Assembly: GCA_963971575.1 (NCBI GenBank)
Contig: OZ020616.1
Location: forward strand, 8,169,934-8,233,933
Length of the DNA: 64,000 bases
Source of the DNA: Liopterus haemorrhoidalis
Lineage: Eukaryota > Arthropoda > Insecta > Coleoptera > Dytiscidae
Direction of reading: 5' to 3'
Shown: piece by piece, positions 44,065 to 55,685 of the stretch
Layout: each line of letters begins with the position of its first letter
Numbering within the stretch: the stretch's first letter is position 1
The notes under the pieces: model-generated
What the model was told of the DNA's origin: nothing
The model's database searches: none
Seen by the model: the letters and a program-made list of their open reading frames with translations, nothing else
Translations under genes and position numbers: made by a program

Positions 44065-45027
44065 ACAAGATTATAGGGTATGCAGATGACCTGAATATTA
44101 TTTCAATTAAGGTTGAAGATTTAGTATACCTAATAGAACTCATTGACGTCGAAGTTCAAAAAGTAAGAGTCAAGCGTTGATCAAGTCATTGGTAATTAAG
44201 TTTGATTTTACTAACAGACGACGCAAGTAACAATGAAACGCATTGTTATAACGATGTATTTGTATATTTTTTTCATTTTATTTGTTGGCTTTATCAGCTT
44301 TGGCTATTAGCCAGATACAAGTACATTACAGGTTTTTTAATAAATAACTTAAATATCTAGAGAGTTAGTAGCAAGAAGTGTCTGAATATTGGTAGGTAAG
44401 GATGTTTTTTGGAAAACTAAATTTTGTATGAATAAGTTACGATTGCGAAAATTAAATTAGTTCGAATTGCTGAAAGACAAATTATCACACGGACAGAAAG
44501 GAGACGAAACCATATTAATTCTATTCAGATGAAATGGAGAGAAGGTGTGATTAAATCTAAGCCGGACAAAAGATCTGCTTTGTTGAGAAGAAAACCAACG
44601 CTTTCTAGGAAGAAGAGGTTGAATTTGACCATAGTATGATCCTTTGTACTGTAGAGAATCTATGTATTCTTGTTGCCATTGGTTGAATATGGAAGATTTA
44701 AAGATTGACATAATCTCATTACTGTTTAGAGGAATATTTAAGAGAGAGCCATTTACAGCTGCTTCTTTGGCTAAAAGATCGACTTCGATGTTGAACTCAA
44801 AATCTGAGTGGGCTTTAATCCAGCATATTTTAATAATTTTAATAATTTAAATAAATTAGTGAATACTTCTTTTTCTCAAATTCAGGGCAACGCAATTTTT
44901 GGACGGCGCTTTTACAATCAGAAAAAATTACAAATTCATTATGAAAGTTTGACTTTGAAAAAGTATATACTTTCAAATATCTGGGTACCATGATAAAGCA
45001 AGTGAATATAATACAACAGGATGTATA
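44065..45027 (+). pseudogene. RTE-like RT fragment split by a LINE
   Basis: IIGYADDLNIISIKVEDL at about 44070-44125 is the YADD motif of an RTE-type RT. The thumb start DFEKVYTFKYLGTMIKQVNI appears at 44950-45015. Between them lies a minus-strand RNase H LINE (44262-44950). The MITE at 45030 ends it. Confidence 0.55.
44262..44950 (-). pseudogene. RNase H-type LINE C-terminus
   Basis: On the minus strand: EFVIFSDCKSAVQKL (RNase H Asp), then KICWIKAHSDFEFNIEVDLL and LAKEAAVNGSLLNIP, then WQQEYIDSLQYKGSYYGQIQ, SFVRLRFNHTFSPFHLNRI and FCPCDNLSFS. The 3' UTR has CTGGCTAATAGCC. Frameshift near 44850. Same family as 13442-14681. Confidence 0.7.
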
Positions 45028-45029
45028 TA

Positions 45030-45299
45030 ATGCGAACACCATTATTTTGGACGCTTGCTAATAGTACTAGGCTAGAATAGAACAATATATATTGAGTATT
45101 AGTATCGAAGAGATATAATACTTCATAAAATTTTAATTAGAACGTTTTAGAAACAGTTCAACAATCTGTTTCCGTCTTTAGTGATTACAAAAGTTATGAA
45201 GTATTATATATCATTGATACTAATACTCATTATATATTGTACTGATCTAGCCTAGCTAGTATCAGTAATGGCAAACGTCCCGAATAATGGTGTCCGTAT
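45030..45299. mobile_element. Foldback MITE with TA duplication
   Basis: ATGCGAACACCATTATT at 45030 and ATACGGACACCATTATT (reversed, ending 45299) begin imperfect inverted repeats about 110 bp long that cover most of the element. TA flanks both sides (45028-45029, 45300-45301). Non-coding, Tc1/mariner-type by duplication. Confidence 0.85.
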
Positions 45300-45333
45300 T
45301 AATACTAGACTATATTAAAAAAATATATTATTT

Positions 45334-46165
45334 TTTTAATATTTTTAATTCCAAAAAAATACACGCACTATCTTAGCTATAAATACAAAAAATCATTATA
45401 AGCCATAATTTAACCATGAATTAAAAAAAATAATTATTTTTTTCAAAAACACAAAAATTGTCATATTTTTCAAAAACACAATCTGATCAAAAATTCCTCT
45501 CGTACGTGTCTAGCTCAGATCAATATGAATTACTTATAATTTTTTCAGATTTATGGTTTAATCCCTCTTGGTAAAAGGGTGCGAAACAAAATCTTTTGCA
45601 CATTTTTGGCTAAATTCGCGTTAAAAGAAACGAATTTAAAAAAAAATATCTAACGTTCTGTAATCTACGTCTTAAAAGCTTTCTTTTGATACCACACAAT
45701 AAATGAAAAAACTACTCCTGTTCAACTACTTCAGTTCCTATCAATGTTCATTACGGAGATTTTTTTAGATTTTTAGATCAATCCCTTTGGGAGATAGGGT
45801 GGGGGACAAAAGGATTTTGACACATTTTTGGCAATAAACCAATAACAAAAAATATATTTTTCAAAAATAAAAATTTGTTTGTTGATCCACGCATTAAGAT
45901 GTTTCATTTGGTATGCTACTCAAAATTTTAAAAAGATATTTATTTTTTTATTAATTACATATTTGTTTATATTTATCCCGCGCTGTATTTTTTTGAACTC
46001 TCTATAGTTTTCCTATATGTGGGTCAAAAGTTGTACAAGTATGCTTAATTTCAACTTTCCATGTTCAGCCGTTTGGCTACAATTTCAATCGTACAGACAG
46101 ACAGACAGACACATAAGTGACGTTATAAGGGTTTTTTGGTGGTCCTACCTACAAAACCCTAAAAA
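45334..46165 (+). mobile_element. Family A2 repeat, copy 2
   Basis: Reverse-oriented partner of 22281-23068, with the same two internal blocks, a (CAGA) tract at 46095-46111 and the end CTACAAAACCCTAAAAAG. Confidence 0.8.
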
Positions 46166-47017
46166 GTCCGACTATAGATACTTCAGTATCGAATACGTTG
46201 TCCAGTTTCAAGATAATTATCTTGCTGAAATTTGATGTTTAAAACTCAACATCGAATTTAACCCATTGAAAGTCTCCCCTGGTATGATTTTGAAGTAAAT
46301 ATTCTAGACATTTGATAATAAACTCGGATTAAACTCTGGTTTGAAATGACATATAACTAATATTTATTAATCATAGATCGTATCATAATGACAAATGTCA
46401 AAATTTAATAGAACCACTTGACTTTAATGGATCTCTATGTAATTCTATATAGCTATTTACGGTATACTTGTTTATGATCCATAATTCTACCACATTCAAC
46501 TGTCACTCATAATACCGGACTGTTTGCTTCATTATTGAAATATTAAATTTCCTTTCAAGGAACAGGAAATACATAAAAAAATATAATTAATTTCTTCTTG
46601 AATAAAATGTAAATTAATTTGTTAACGCTTGAAAAAAGTGTTTTTTATTTGTTATTTAGTATGCAGACAAGTAAATAAATATTAACAGGTTTTAATTATT
46701 TCCTCTGGAATTGCTAATTCATATTATATTTGTTGTTATTTAAATGGAATACAGCCATAAGTTGTTAATTAATAAGAATTTATTCTTCGTTAAACTGTTT
46801 TAGATGTAGAAGACAATTTTAACACAAACTGTGCAGCAAAACGTTGTCGTGGTTCCGTAGTAAGTTGGTTGCCTACAGAGCAAAAGAATGAGGGTTCAAA
46901 TCTCCGTACAAGGGTTACATTTTATGTTTTTACAAACGACCATTAGATGTGTCATTACTATATATAAAATTTGAATTTGTTATTGTGAAATCAGTGGCCG
47001 CTTATAAATTGACCTAG
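46166..47017. other. Unassigned, with a weak tRNA-like string
   Basis: At 46840-46915 GTGGTTCCGTAGTAAGTTGG and GGGTTCAAATCTCCG resemble A and B boxes, possibly an old SINE. No gene seen. Confidence 0.35.
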
Positions 47018-47019
47018 TA

Positions 47020-48199
47020 CAAGGTGTCTCAAAAGAAATTTTATATTTAGTGGATCGATTAAAAAAAAAATAAGCCGTATATAGAAAAAATGTTTATTAA
47101 TTATTAAAATACACTTTTTGGGGATTTATTTCCTAAAAATAATATCGTCTAAATGTAGACCCTCGCGTTCTACAACTTTCCTTAACCCCATAGCAAAAAG
47201 TCCATAGGGGTTAAATCTGGACTGCGTGGAGGCCAATTTATGTCAGCTCTCCGGGAGATCAATTTGCCTGAGAAAATTTCACGAACACGTGGCAGAGACA
47301 TATTGGACGTGTGTGAAGTTGCTCCGTCCTGTTGGAACCATGTTCTTTGGTTATAGCCAGGAAAGTTTTCCAGTTCAGGTACCAAGAAGTTGTCTAACAT
47401 CTCCACATAACGCTCTGAATTCACTGTAACTGCACGCCCCCTTTCGTCTTCAAAAAAGTAAGGGCCGATAATTCCTCGCGCCGACATCGCAGCCCATACG
47501 GTCACTTTAGGCGAATGTAGGGGTTTCTGATGTTTGCGTTTCGGATTCGTTGCACTCCAGTAGCGGCAGTTCTGCTTATTTACGTGGCCATTAAGATGAA
47601 AATGAGCTTCATCCGAAAACAAAATGTTGGTAAACGTTGAAAATCGCTCAATCACCTGATTTACGAAATTAAGCCTCTGATTGGCATCTTGGGGCTTTAA
47701 TTCTTGCACCAATTGAATTTTGTAGGGGTGCAGCTTTAGGTCTTTGTGCATAATGCGATGTAATGATGATCTATGCACATTTAAAGCACTTGCGCGCTTC
47801 CGAATTGAAAGGTTCGGGTCGTCACGAACAGACTGATTAACATTCTCCACGTTTTCTACCGTTCTTGATGACCTAGGTCGCCCGGATTTTGATTTATCCA
47901 GCGTTGTACCAGTCTCTTCAAACTTTTTAACCCAATGTCGAATGAGAGGAATGCTTGGCGCATCATTTAAGTGGCGAAAACCTCGAATACTGCAGAATTT
48001 TCTACGCGCTACAGTCGCCGAATCACCGTTTTTGTAAAACTCTCGCACGCATAACGCGCGGTCTGCTCCCGAGAAACGCTCCATAGCGACTGAATTCCCA
48101 AGAGCCAGGCTACCGATTGACATAACCCCCGCGCCCCTCGGATACGTTGCGTTCACGCAGTAAGCTAAATAAATATAAAATTTCTTTTGAGACACCTTG
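47020..48199 (-). mobile_element. DD41D (rosa-type) transposon, almost complete
   Basis: Terminal repeats CAAGGTGTCTCAAAAGAAAT at 47020 and the exact complement ending 48199 are each at least 29 bp. TA flanks both sides (47018-47019, 48200-48201). One transposase gene on the minus strand. Confidence 0.93.
47182..48084 (-). CDS. DD41D transposase, C-terminus truncated by a frameshift
   Basis: I choose Met at 48084 (MERFSGADRALCVREFYKNG); the longer frame begins inside the terminal repeat. HTH regions span residues 5-120, with GRPRSSRTVENV between them. All three catalytic Asp are present: ILFSDEAHFHLNG, WFQQDGATSHTS and NWPPRSPDLTPMDFLLWG, with 41 residues between the last two. A stop follows LLWG at once. 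In another frame VKESCRTRGSTFRRYYF and a stop follow, so a small deletion removed the C-terminal tail and shifted the frame. Probably inactive or impaired. Confidence 0.88.
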   Translation of the reverse strand: MERFSGADRALCVREFYKNGDSATVARRKFCSIRGFRHLNDAPSIPLIRHWVKKFEETGTTLDKSKSGRPRSSRTVENVENVNQSVRDDPNLSIRKRASALNVHRSSLHRIMHKDLKLHPYKIQLVQELKPQDANQRLNFVNQVIERFSTFTNILFSDEAHFHLNGHVNKQNCRYWSATNPKRKHQKPLHSPKVTVWAAMSARGIIGPYFFEDERGRAVTVNSERYVEMLDNFLVPELENFPGYNQRTWFQQDGATSHTSNMSLPRVREIFSGKLISRRADINWPPRSPDLTPMDFLLWG

Positions 48200-48251
48200 T
48201 ACTTTGTTGGCAGTGATTAGATGACAGTTTTAAAAAAGAATCTGTGAAAAA

Positions 48252-49525
48252 ATGGATATTACTCGTAAAGGTTTTCGTTGGATGATTTTTTACGATTTTA
48301 GTAAAGGCCTAACTCAACAACAATACATAGATTCGCTTCGTTCAATTTTTGGTAATGAAGCACCATCAGAAAATACTATTTACAATTTCTTTGCATAATT
48401 TCGTCGTGATCGTGCGTCCGTCAGTGATGAGTCTCGTGAAGATCGACCAAAATCGGTTGTGATTCATAAAAACATCAATGCTGTGCGCAAAATGATTGAA
48501 AAAGATCGACATGTGACTTAACGTGAGGTAGAGGCATCCTTTGGCATATCACAATCTGCAATACATTCGATTTTGCATGAACTGTGAAAAAGATCTGTTT
48601 CCGATGGATTCCGCATAAATTGACCGAAACTCAAAAAAGCCTCGTGTTGATTGGTGTAAAAGAATGCTAAAAAATTCAACCTAGGCACTGCAAAATCGTA
48701 TACAACATCGTTACAGGTGACGAAACTTGGATTTATTCATATGAACCGGAAACTGAGCAACAATTCACTGTTTCGGTCTTCCAAGGTAAAGCGAAACCCG
48801 GGAAAATTGTTCGTTCACGAAGCACTTCCAAGAAAATAATCTTGTTTGTTCGGTTGTACTGGACATGTCGCAACCATTCCTTTAGAGCAGTGGTTCTTAA
48901 CCTGGGGGTCTCGACCCCCCAGAAGGGTCCCGAAAAGACTTTAGGGGGTCCCGACATTAAAAAAAAAAAGAACAAATAGAAATTCATAGTTCTTAGTTGA
49001 TATATGGATTATATTATAAAATGCATGTATATTCCGTAAATAAAATATTATTTCAAAAATTTTCTTGGGGGGTCCAGAAAATATTTTAAGCTAGTTGGGG
49101 GGGGGGTCTCGAGTATAAAAAGGTTAAGAACCGCTGCTTTAGAGGATCAAAGAACAGTTAATGCTGAATGGTATACAACAATTAGTTTGCCAGAAGTCAT
49201 TGACAAAATCAGGAAAAACAACCAAAAACGTCGTATCATTCTACATCATGACAATGCAAGCTCCCACACAGCACGTTAAACAATTGATTATTTGAAGGAG
49301 AAAAACATCGAATTAATGTCTCATTGCCCGTATTCACTTGATTTATCCCCTAACGACTATTTTTTGTTCCCCAATGTCAACAAAAAAATGCGTGGACAGC
49401 GATTTTCATCAACTCAAGAAGCTGTTGAAGCATTCGAAAACCATGTTTTTGAGATATAAACTTCAGAGTGGAAAAAATTTTTCGAAAAAGAAAAAGTGTA
49501 TAAATATCTAAAGCGAATATTTTGA
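48252..49525 (+). pseudogene. Mariner transposase (DD34D), broken and interrupted
   Basis: Begins MDITRKGFRWMIFYDFSKGL, then a stop after YNFFA, followed by DRASVSDESREDRPKSVVIH, further stops and frameshifts, VTGDETWIYSYEPETEQQ (first Asp), a hAT MITE at 48888-49136, then NQKRRIILHHDNASSHTAR (second Asp) and YSLDLSPNDYFLFPNV (third Asp, 34 residues on). It ends EKVYKYLKRIF at 49522. At least six in-frame stops. Terminal repeats were not recognised. Confidence 0.88.
48888..49136. mobile_element. hAT MITE inside the mariner pseudogene
   Basis: CAGTGGTTCTTAACCTGGGG at 48888 and CAGCGGTTCTTAACCT (reversed) at 49136 are terminal repeats. CTTTAGAG flanks both sides exactly (48880-48887, 49137-49144). 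Removing the element and one duplicate rejoins the mariner sequence. Confidence 0.95.
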
Positions 49526-49599
49526 AAAGCAATAAAACAGTTTGTTCCAAAAATTATTTTTTCTTTTTTAGTTTTGGTAAAAACTTAAAAGGTAGCCCT

Positions 49600-50613
49600 C
49601 ATATCACACCTATTTTTAAAAAATTAAGATAAAATGGACCCCAAAAATATAATATATAACAATAATAATTATTGTTCGAAATACACATTTTGTTATGGCG
49701 TTATATTAAGGCTCTCTTTATTTTAATGTGATCTGTGAGCGATACAAATTGAACTAAAATGTGAATTGAAGTAACGAAAGAACTTCCGAAACTTAATTGG
49801 AATGCATTTATTTAATTCTTTTAACTCGTTAGAATCGAACGAAACTAACTTGAAATTCTTTAGAAAAACTTTTATAAAAAGTTTCTTTGAAAATTTCTTT
49901 AGAAATGAAATAAGATAAAAATTAATTACTCGATTAATTTCTCGAATTAATTATCATAAAAGCAATATTCATTGAAAGCTTTTTAACTTAGGAACTGCAT
50001 TTCTTTTCAAACTATGAAAACTTTCTAAGTTTAATAATGAACGAAAACTCAAAGCTCGTACAAATGAAGCTTAGCTTTTGTTTTAAATTGTTTTCAAACG
50101 ATGACGGGTAGCTTTATAAAAAACTTTTGCCCTCCAAAAACTGATGTTAAGCACTTTTTAACGAAGTCAAATTTTGATCGATATTAGGGTGGACACAACT
50201 CGTTTTTATGCTTTCGCTATGTCGAAAAAGTTTTTATATTCGAGTTACGTTTGGAAATGTCAATATTTTTATAATTTTGGAATAATATTGGGAAAGTTTT
50301 GCAATGAAAAAGTTTTATTGTGAAAAAAAAAATGTTTCATAAAATTCATTACCAATAAAATTCGGATCCATTATTTAATCTAAAGCAGGTAACCTCATTA
50401 GCGTCAAATAACATTTAAAATTATTATTTTTTGTAAATTATTTTATATTTAAATTAACATTTTCAAAATATGCCCTTCTGAAGTTGTACATCGTAGCTAG
50501 CGTATTTTTACACTTCTGGAAATCATTTTGTATGCTTAACTAACTCGTTGTAGGCTCTTTTTGGAATCTCTTTTAGTTTAGTTTCCATTTTTATCACTTC
50601 AATCGTTTGAAAA
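49600..50613. other. No recognisable feature
   Basis: AT-rich, no frame or repeat end assigned. Confidence 0.4.
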
Positions 50614-50626
50614 CGGCGTCCATTTA

Positions 50627-51127
50627 TATATATTCTTTATTTTCCTTAGGCCTTGCGGCATTTAGGGCATTAACCATTACTTTACCATTAATATGGATAA
50701 TTTACAATAATTTTTTTAATCTTAGTTCTTTGTTCTTCCTCCAGTGCTACCCACTTTCTTCCTGTTCTCAATCCGCCTTTTATCTTCGATCTCCTTCCTT
50801 CTTGCCTCCAGTCCTCTCGCCCATCTTTCTTCATTACATTCCTTACTCATCAGTTCTTTTATCCCTTCTTCCCAGACCGCTATATCTCTGCATCTCTTGG
50901 CTAAATGCTCCAAGGTTTCCTCTTCTTCCTTACACATTCTACAGAGCTTGTCCTCTGTCTTGGGCCAGTATCTGTTGTTCCTCTCTTCGTTGCTGCATCT
51001 TAACCTCGCTATACTCCTGACTGTACCTCCCGATATTCCTCTTCTCCCTTTCATGTATCTCGGTATTCCTATCACTCATATCTCTTTATATCTTTTCACA
51101 CTCTGCGGTTTGTCTATTCTGTCTATT
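50627..51127 (-). mobile_element. LINE 3' fragment with 13-bp target-site duplication
   Basis: CGGCGTCCATTTA occurs at 50614-50626 and 51128-51140. The minus-strand frame 51075-50722 encodes GIPRYMKGRRGISGGTVRSI, ARLRCSNEERNNRYWPKTED, LCRMCKEEEETLEHLAKRC and an Arg/Glu-rich end. The C-C-H-C knuckle is intact. The type resembles the R1/I-group ORF2 end. Same family as 26153-27549. Confidence 0.85.
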
Positions 51128-51356
51128 CGGCGTCCATTTAACGGTGCGTATTACCCCCAGAGATTTCAAGTTTCTTATACAAAATTAACAATTTGAAATA
51201 AAATCAGTAATAATCTATATATCAATTTATACGCCGAATTTACAAGATTACAAGGTTTGATTTACAAGGTTGTTTATTTACAGTTACATGATATATTTTT
51301 TACAATAAAAAATATCTTATTAGATAAAAATTCAATGCAAATTTTGATGTGTGGAT

Positions 51357-53020
51357 TATTATTATTATTATTTTTTTTTTTTTGTTGTCTTTCATGTACA
51401 TAAATATTACATAATAGCAACCCAGCAAACATTCAACTAACGGCCGAATGCCGGCTAACTGCTTTTATGCTGGTAAATTACTGGCACCAAAAGTAAGTGC
51501 AACGCCAGTATTAATAATGTACTTCACATTTGTATTTCGCATTCCGCCTATACGAAGTACTTTACCAGCATTTTATAAGCACTCTTCTTCACTCATACTT
51601 TTTACTTAAAACCATCAGAAATAAATCTTGCAACTAATGCGATTATTTTGCACTTTACCGTTGCTGGGCCGGCAACTGATACATCAATGGGCCAGTAACG
51701 GCCACGGGGACACCGGGGTACTGGCCTATTACTTTCAATGCCGGGGAGTATGTGCCTTACCAGTACTGGCCCGTATAAAAATGTTTGCTGGGAATGTACA
51801 ACAATAATACTATTACATGAAAAGAAAGTCAATACATAATAATTTAAGAAACTATTTAAAACATTAGAGATATGGACAGTGACAAAAAAAATAAATAAAT
51901 AAACAGTGATAAACAATAAATATGGAAATTATCTAAAAAAAATCCTTAACGTCATACAATTCTCGTTCAATTAGGTATTTTTTAACATTGGTCTTGAAGA
52001 TGAGTGCATTTTTTGACAACTTTATTTCATCAGGAAGCGCATTATAGTATTTACAGCAATGCGGGCACCTCTTTGGTAACAGGTTAAATTGTGTGTCATT
52101 GGGACTAGTGCATCTTTGTTCCTTGTGTTATGGGAATGTTCGATTTTTAGGAACATTTGTTTGTTTTTGTAGACGAACATACAAAGAGATAGAATATATT
52201 CTGCTGGTTGAGTTAATATGTTAAGTTGGGTGAAATATTTCTTGCATGAGTCTCTGGAGTTCAGCGATTGAAGGACTCGTATTGCTGACTTTTGGAGACG
52301 AAATACTTGTTTGCAATTAGTCGATTGGCCCCAGTGGATAATATTGTACTTTAAATGTGAGTGGAAGCATGAAAAGTATACATTCTTTAACACTTTGATG
52401 CTACAACTCAGTTTCAACGACCTTAGGAGGAATAAACATGAGCACAACCTTCTACACAGTTTATCGATGTGGTCTGTCCAGTTAATGTTTTTGTGTAGCG
52501 TTAGTCCTAGTACGAGTGAGGTATCCGATATTTTTACTTTTTGATTTTCAAAATTTAATTTCTTAGGCGGAATGAATTTATTTTGTGGTGTTTTGAAGAC
52601 TACACAGGATGTCTTATCAATATTTAAGGTTAATTTATTTTTATTTGCCCATGTGGATGCTATTTTCATTACGTCATTAAAGGAGGTTTCAATATCTGTC
52701 GTGTTTTTTCGTCAGCAAATGAAGTCACGGTTAAGTTTGTCATATTTGTAAAATAATTAAGTAAGTCACTGGCGTAAATTAAAAATAGAGTAGAAGCCAA
52801 GACACTTCCTTGTGGGGCACCTACGGTAACAGACTTTTTGTCGGAAAATGTGACTTGTTTTTAATGTCTATCGAGGTGAATTGGGTTCTGTCAGTAAGGT
52901 AAGATTTGATCCAGTCTAATGCGATTCCTTTTATTCCGTATCGCTCCATTTTCATGAATAAAATATCATGATGAATGCAGTCAAAGGCTTTACTCAAGTC
53001 TAAAAAAATTCTTGAAGTAA
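51357..53020 (-). pseudogene. LINE reverse transcriptase, 5'-truncated, with MITE in its 3' UTR
   Basis: From 53020 on the minus strand: IFLDLSKAFDCIHHDILF (catalytic Asp), YGIKGIALDWIKSYLTDRTQ, TVGAPQGSVLASTLFLIYAS (LGP changed to LAS), SFADEK where the second catalytic pair should be, then the open frame 52669-52022 with WANKNKLTLNIDKTSCVVFK, LVLGLTLHKNINWTDHI and FRLQKSAIRVLQSLNSRDSC. A poly-T/(ATT)n tail lies at 51357-51383. Dead. Confidence 0.8.
51421..51792. mobile_element. MITE with CCCAGCAAACATT termini
   Basis: CCCAGCAAACATT at 51421 and its complement ending 51792. The interior is GC-rich with repeats of CCGGTACTGGC/GCCAGTA type. No exact duplication was found in the flanks. Inserted in the 3' UTR of the LINE at 51357-53020. 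Confidence 0.65.
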
Positions 53021-53040
53021 AATTATTAATTTTACTTCAG

Positions 53041-53714
53041 ATTTTCAGTTTTACGTAAGAAACTTGTAAGAAAAATATACCTACTGTTGTTCTTCTCCTT
53101 AGTAGAGAATGTGAGAGAATTGAGAATTTGAGTTCAAATTTCTCCAGTCTGACAGAGACAGAATATTTGCAAATTAAATTCAAATTAAATTTTATCTCCC
53201 TTTAATCACATGTCTCGTCTTTTATTAAACACAATTTATAAGTCTAATTTATATTCTTTTTTTAATTAAATTCAGGTATTTTTAAATGAATACTTAATAT
53301 CTACCCTACACAATATGTCAAGTAGAAGCGGACCCTTCTCTAAAAATTTTAAACATTCCTTGTCCCTGAATATTTACGGAAAATAATAAACATAATTTTT
53401 ACCTAAACTAACGAATACAGCCAATTATTTTTGACAGAATTCTATTCATTATGAAACAGAATAACCCCTGTGTCTGCCTGAAACAGCCAATCGATAGGCC
53501 AAGGTTTGTTAGCACACTGAGAAAAAAATTGGAACATTTAGTCTTATCTTTGGGATTATTTATTGCTTTTTGGGCTATGTGACACCTTACCACTCACACA
53601 CAAAGCATAGGCGGAGTATTATTTTAATAATACAGGGTGCGTCATATGTTGTACAGCTGTTTAAGCCCCACTTAGACATAAACATTAGGGCGCATGTATT
53701 TTCCAATTATTTTT
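53041..53714. other. No recognisable feature
   Basis: AT-rich. A 12-bp palindrome TGAAGTAAAATT lies just before it at 53013-53039. Confidence 0.4.
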
Positions 53715-54034
53715 ACTGACCGCCAACATGTATAAGGGAGGTATTGTGATCATACCGATTTTGACATTTCGAGATTTCGATGGATCTCCACGAATTGAGG
53801 TCCCTACATAACGTTTTGACTATTTTTAGCAAGATATCTGTCTGTCTGTCTGCCTGTCTGTCGGTCTGTGTACACGTGCAGAGCAAATTCGGCTGAAAGG
53901 ACTTTTATGAAACTTCATATTTAAGCTTTTGACATCATTGGCATAAGTTGGTCAACTTTTGGTAAAAATCGGTTAACTAGAAATTGGAGTTTCCTCGCGT
54001 CGGTTTTAAGATTTTTGTGAATGTTTCACAACAT
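53715..54034 (+). mobile_element. Family B element, copy 3 (3'-truncated)
   Basis: Starts ACTGACCGCCAACATGTATA, has (CTGT)n at 53840-53868 and stops within the GAATGTTTCACAAC block, where a transposase fragment begins. Confidence 0.85.
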
Positions 54035-54049
54035 TGTATGGAACATGAT

Positions 54050-54400
54050 ACTGTTGTTTGTAATTGTCCCTTACGTTGAAGTTTTGCCTTATTAATATGC
54101 GGAATCTTCCCTCCTTTTGCTAACATGGTTGCTTCTAGACTAATTAGAAAAACATTAGAAGGATTTGTATGTTTAATGCATTAAATGCATTTTGTACGCA
54201 TTCAATCTGTTCATCGATTGTATTTGGTGAAGCTGTATTTTGTAAGGATTTTATAGAATTGAAAAAGCCTAGATCCAATACATTAAAATCTGGACTATTT
54301 GGCGGTTGTGATTTAAGAATTAAGTCGATTTTTACTTTCTTCCTTATAATTCAATACAATTTAAATCAAAATTCGTATTTTTGTTATAATAGCAGGTAAC
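54050..54400 (-). pseudogene. IS630/mariner-like transposase C-terminal fragment
   Basis: Minus-strand frame gives QPPNSPDFNVLDLGFFNSIK, SLQNTASPNTIDEQIECVQN and AFNAL. PNSPDFNVLDLG holds the last catalytic Asp. Probably the missing half of the family at 34283-35348, which I infer only from clade resemblance. Confidence 0.6.
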
Positions 54401-54437
54401 ACTTTAATTTGTCTAAAATACGTGTTTTTTCTACAAT

Positions 54438-55437
54438 ACCGACCGCCAACATATATAAAAAATTGATGTGAAGTGTGAATTTTCACACATTTCAGGGTTT
54501 CGCAGGTATTTATTAACTATGTGATGATTATTTGGGATGCCAAAACAAATTTTATGTCAAAATATTTTTTTATGAATTTTAATTCGAATGCCTAATACCA
54601 TTATTTAAGTTTCTAAATATGTGCAGTATTTTTTTTATATAGCAAGGTTCATTAAGATTTTGAAAATTGCGCCTATGGCTTCCATTGGTTGCTTAAATCA
54701 TAAGCCTCGCCCTCTGATACGTTTAAATATAGAATTAAATTATAATTTCAAAACTTCCCACTGGTTATTAAATTTACGCGTTTAAAAATTAAATGCAACA
54801 TTTACCAAAATATAACTAGAATTTTGACAAAATAATTTAAACAAAATAAAAATGCAAGAAAAAACTGAAAAAACAAAAATTGACGGGATTCGAACACAGT
54901 TTCTTACAGTAGTTTCAACTCACTAAACGACAATGCTACCACTGTGCTATACAGGATCACTCGTTTAGTATGTTAAATAGCGGATTAAATATATTACATA
55001 TTTTACTTACAAACACAAAAAATGCGGTATTTTCCGAATACATAATCTGATCAAAAATTCCTGTTGTACTATTCCGGTTCACACCAATGTACATTACTGA
55101 GAATTTTTTCAGATTTTTAGTTTAAACCATCTGGGCTACAGGGTGTGGGACAATTTTTTTTTTGCACAATTTTGACTAAAAACGCCTCAAAATAATTTAT
55201 TTTGCAAAAACAAAATTTTGATCGTTAATCCACGTACCAAGGGCTTTCATTTGATACCCTACACAGAATTGTAAAAAAATATTTTATTTTCGATGAGCAT
55301 ATATTTGTTTATATTTTTAGGGGGATATGTTTTTTTTTGATGTTTTAGTATTTTTCCTATGTGCGGGTCAAAGAGTTGTATAAGCATGCCAAATTTCAAC
55401 TCTCTAGGTTTAGCCGTTTGGCTACAATTTTTACCGA

Positions 55438-55474
<37 letters not shown>

Positions 55475-55636
55475 GAGACAGACAGAGAGACAGACAGACG
55501 ACAAAATGACGGTATAAGGGTTTTTTGGTCATACCTACAAAACCCTAATAAGGGAGGTATTGTGATCACACCGTTTTTGACATTTCGAGATTTCAATGGA
55601 TCTCCACGAATTGAGATCGCTGTCGGTCTGTATGCC

Positions 55637-55685
<49 letters not shown>

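Noticed and set aside
50607..51196. Plus-strand Ser/Leu-rich ORFs
   Set aside because: Antisense to the LINE knuckle protein read on the minus strand, which has a clear C-C-H-C motif.
51602..51916. 104-codon minus-strand ORF
   Set aside because: Lies across a MITE with internal GC-rich repeats; no domain seen.
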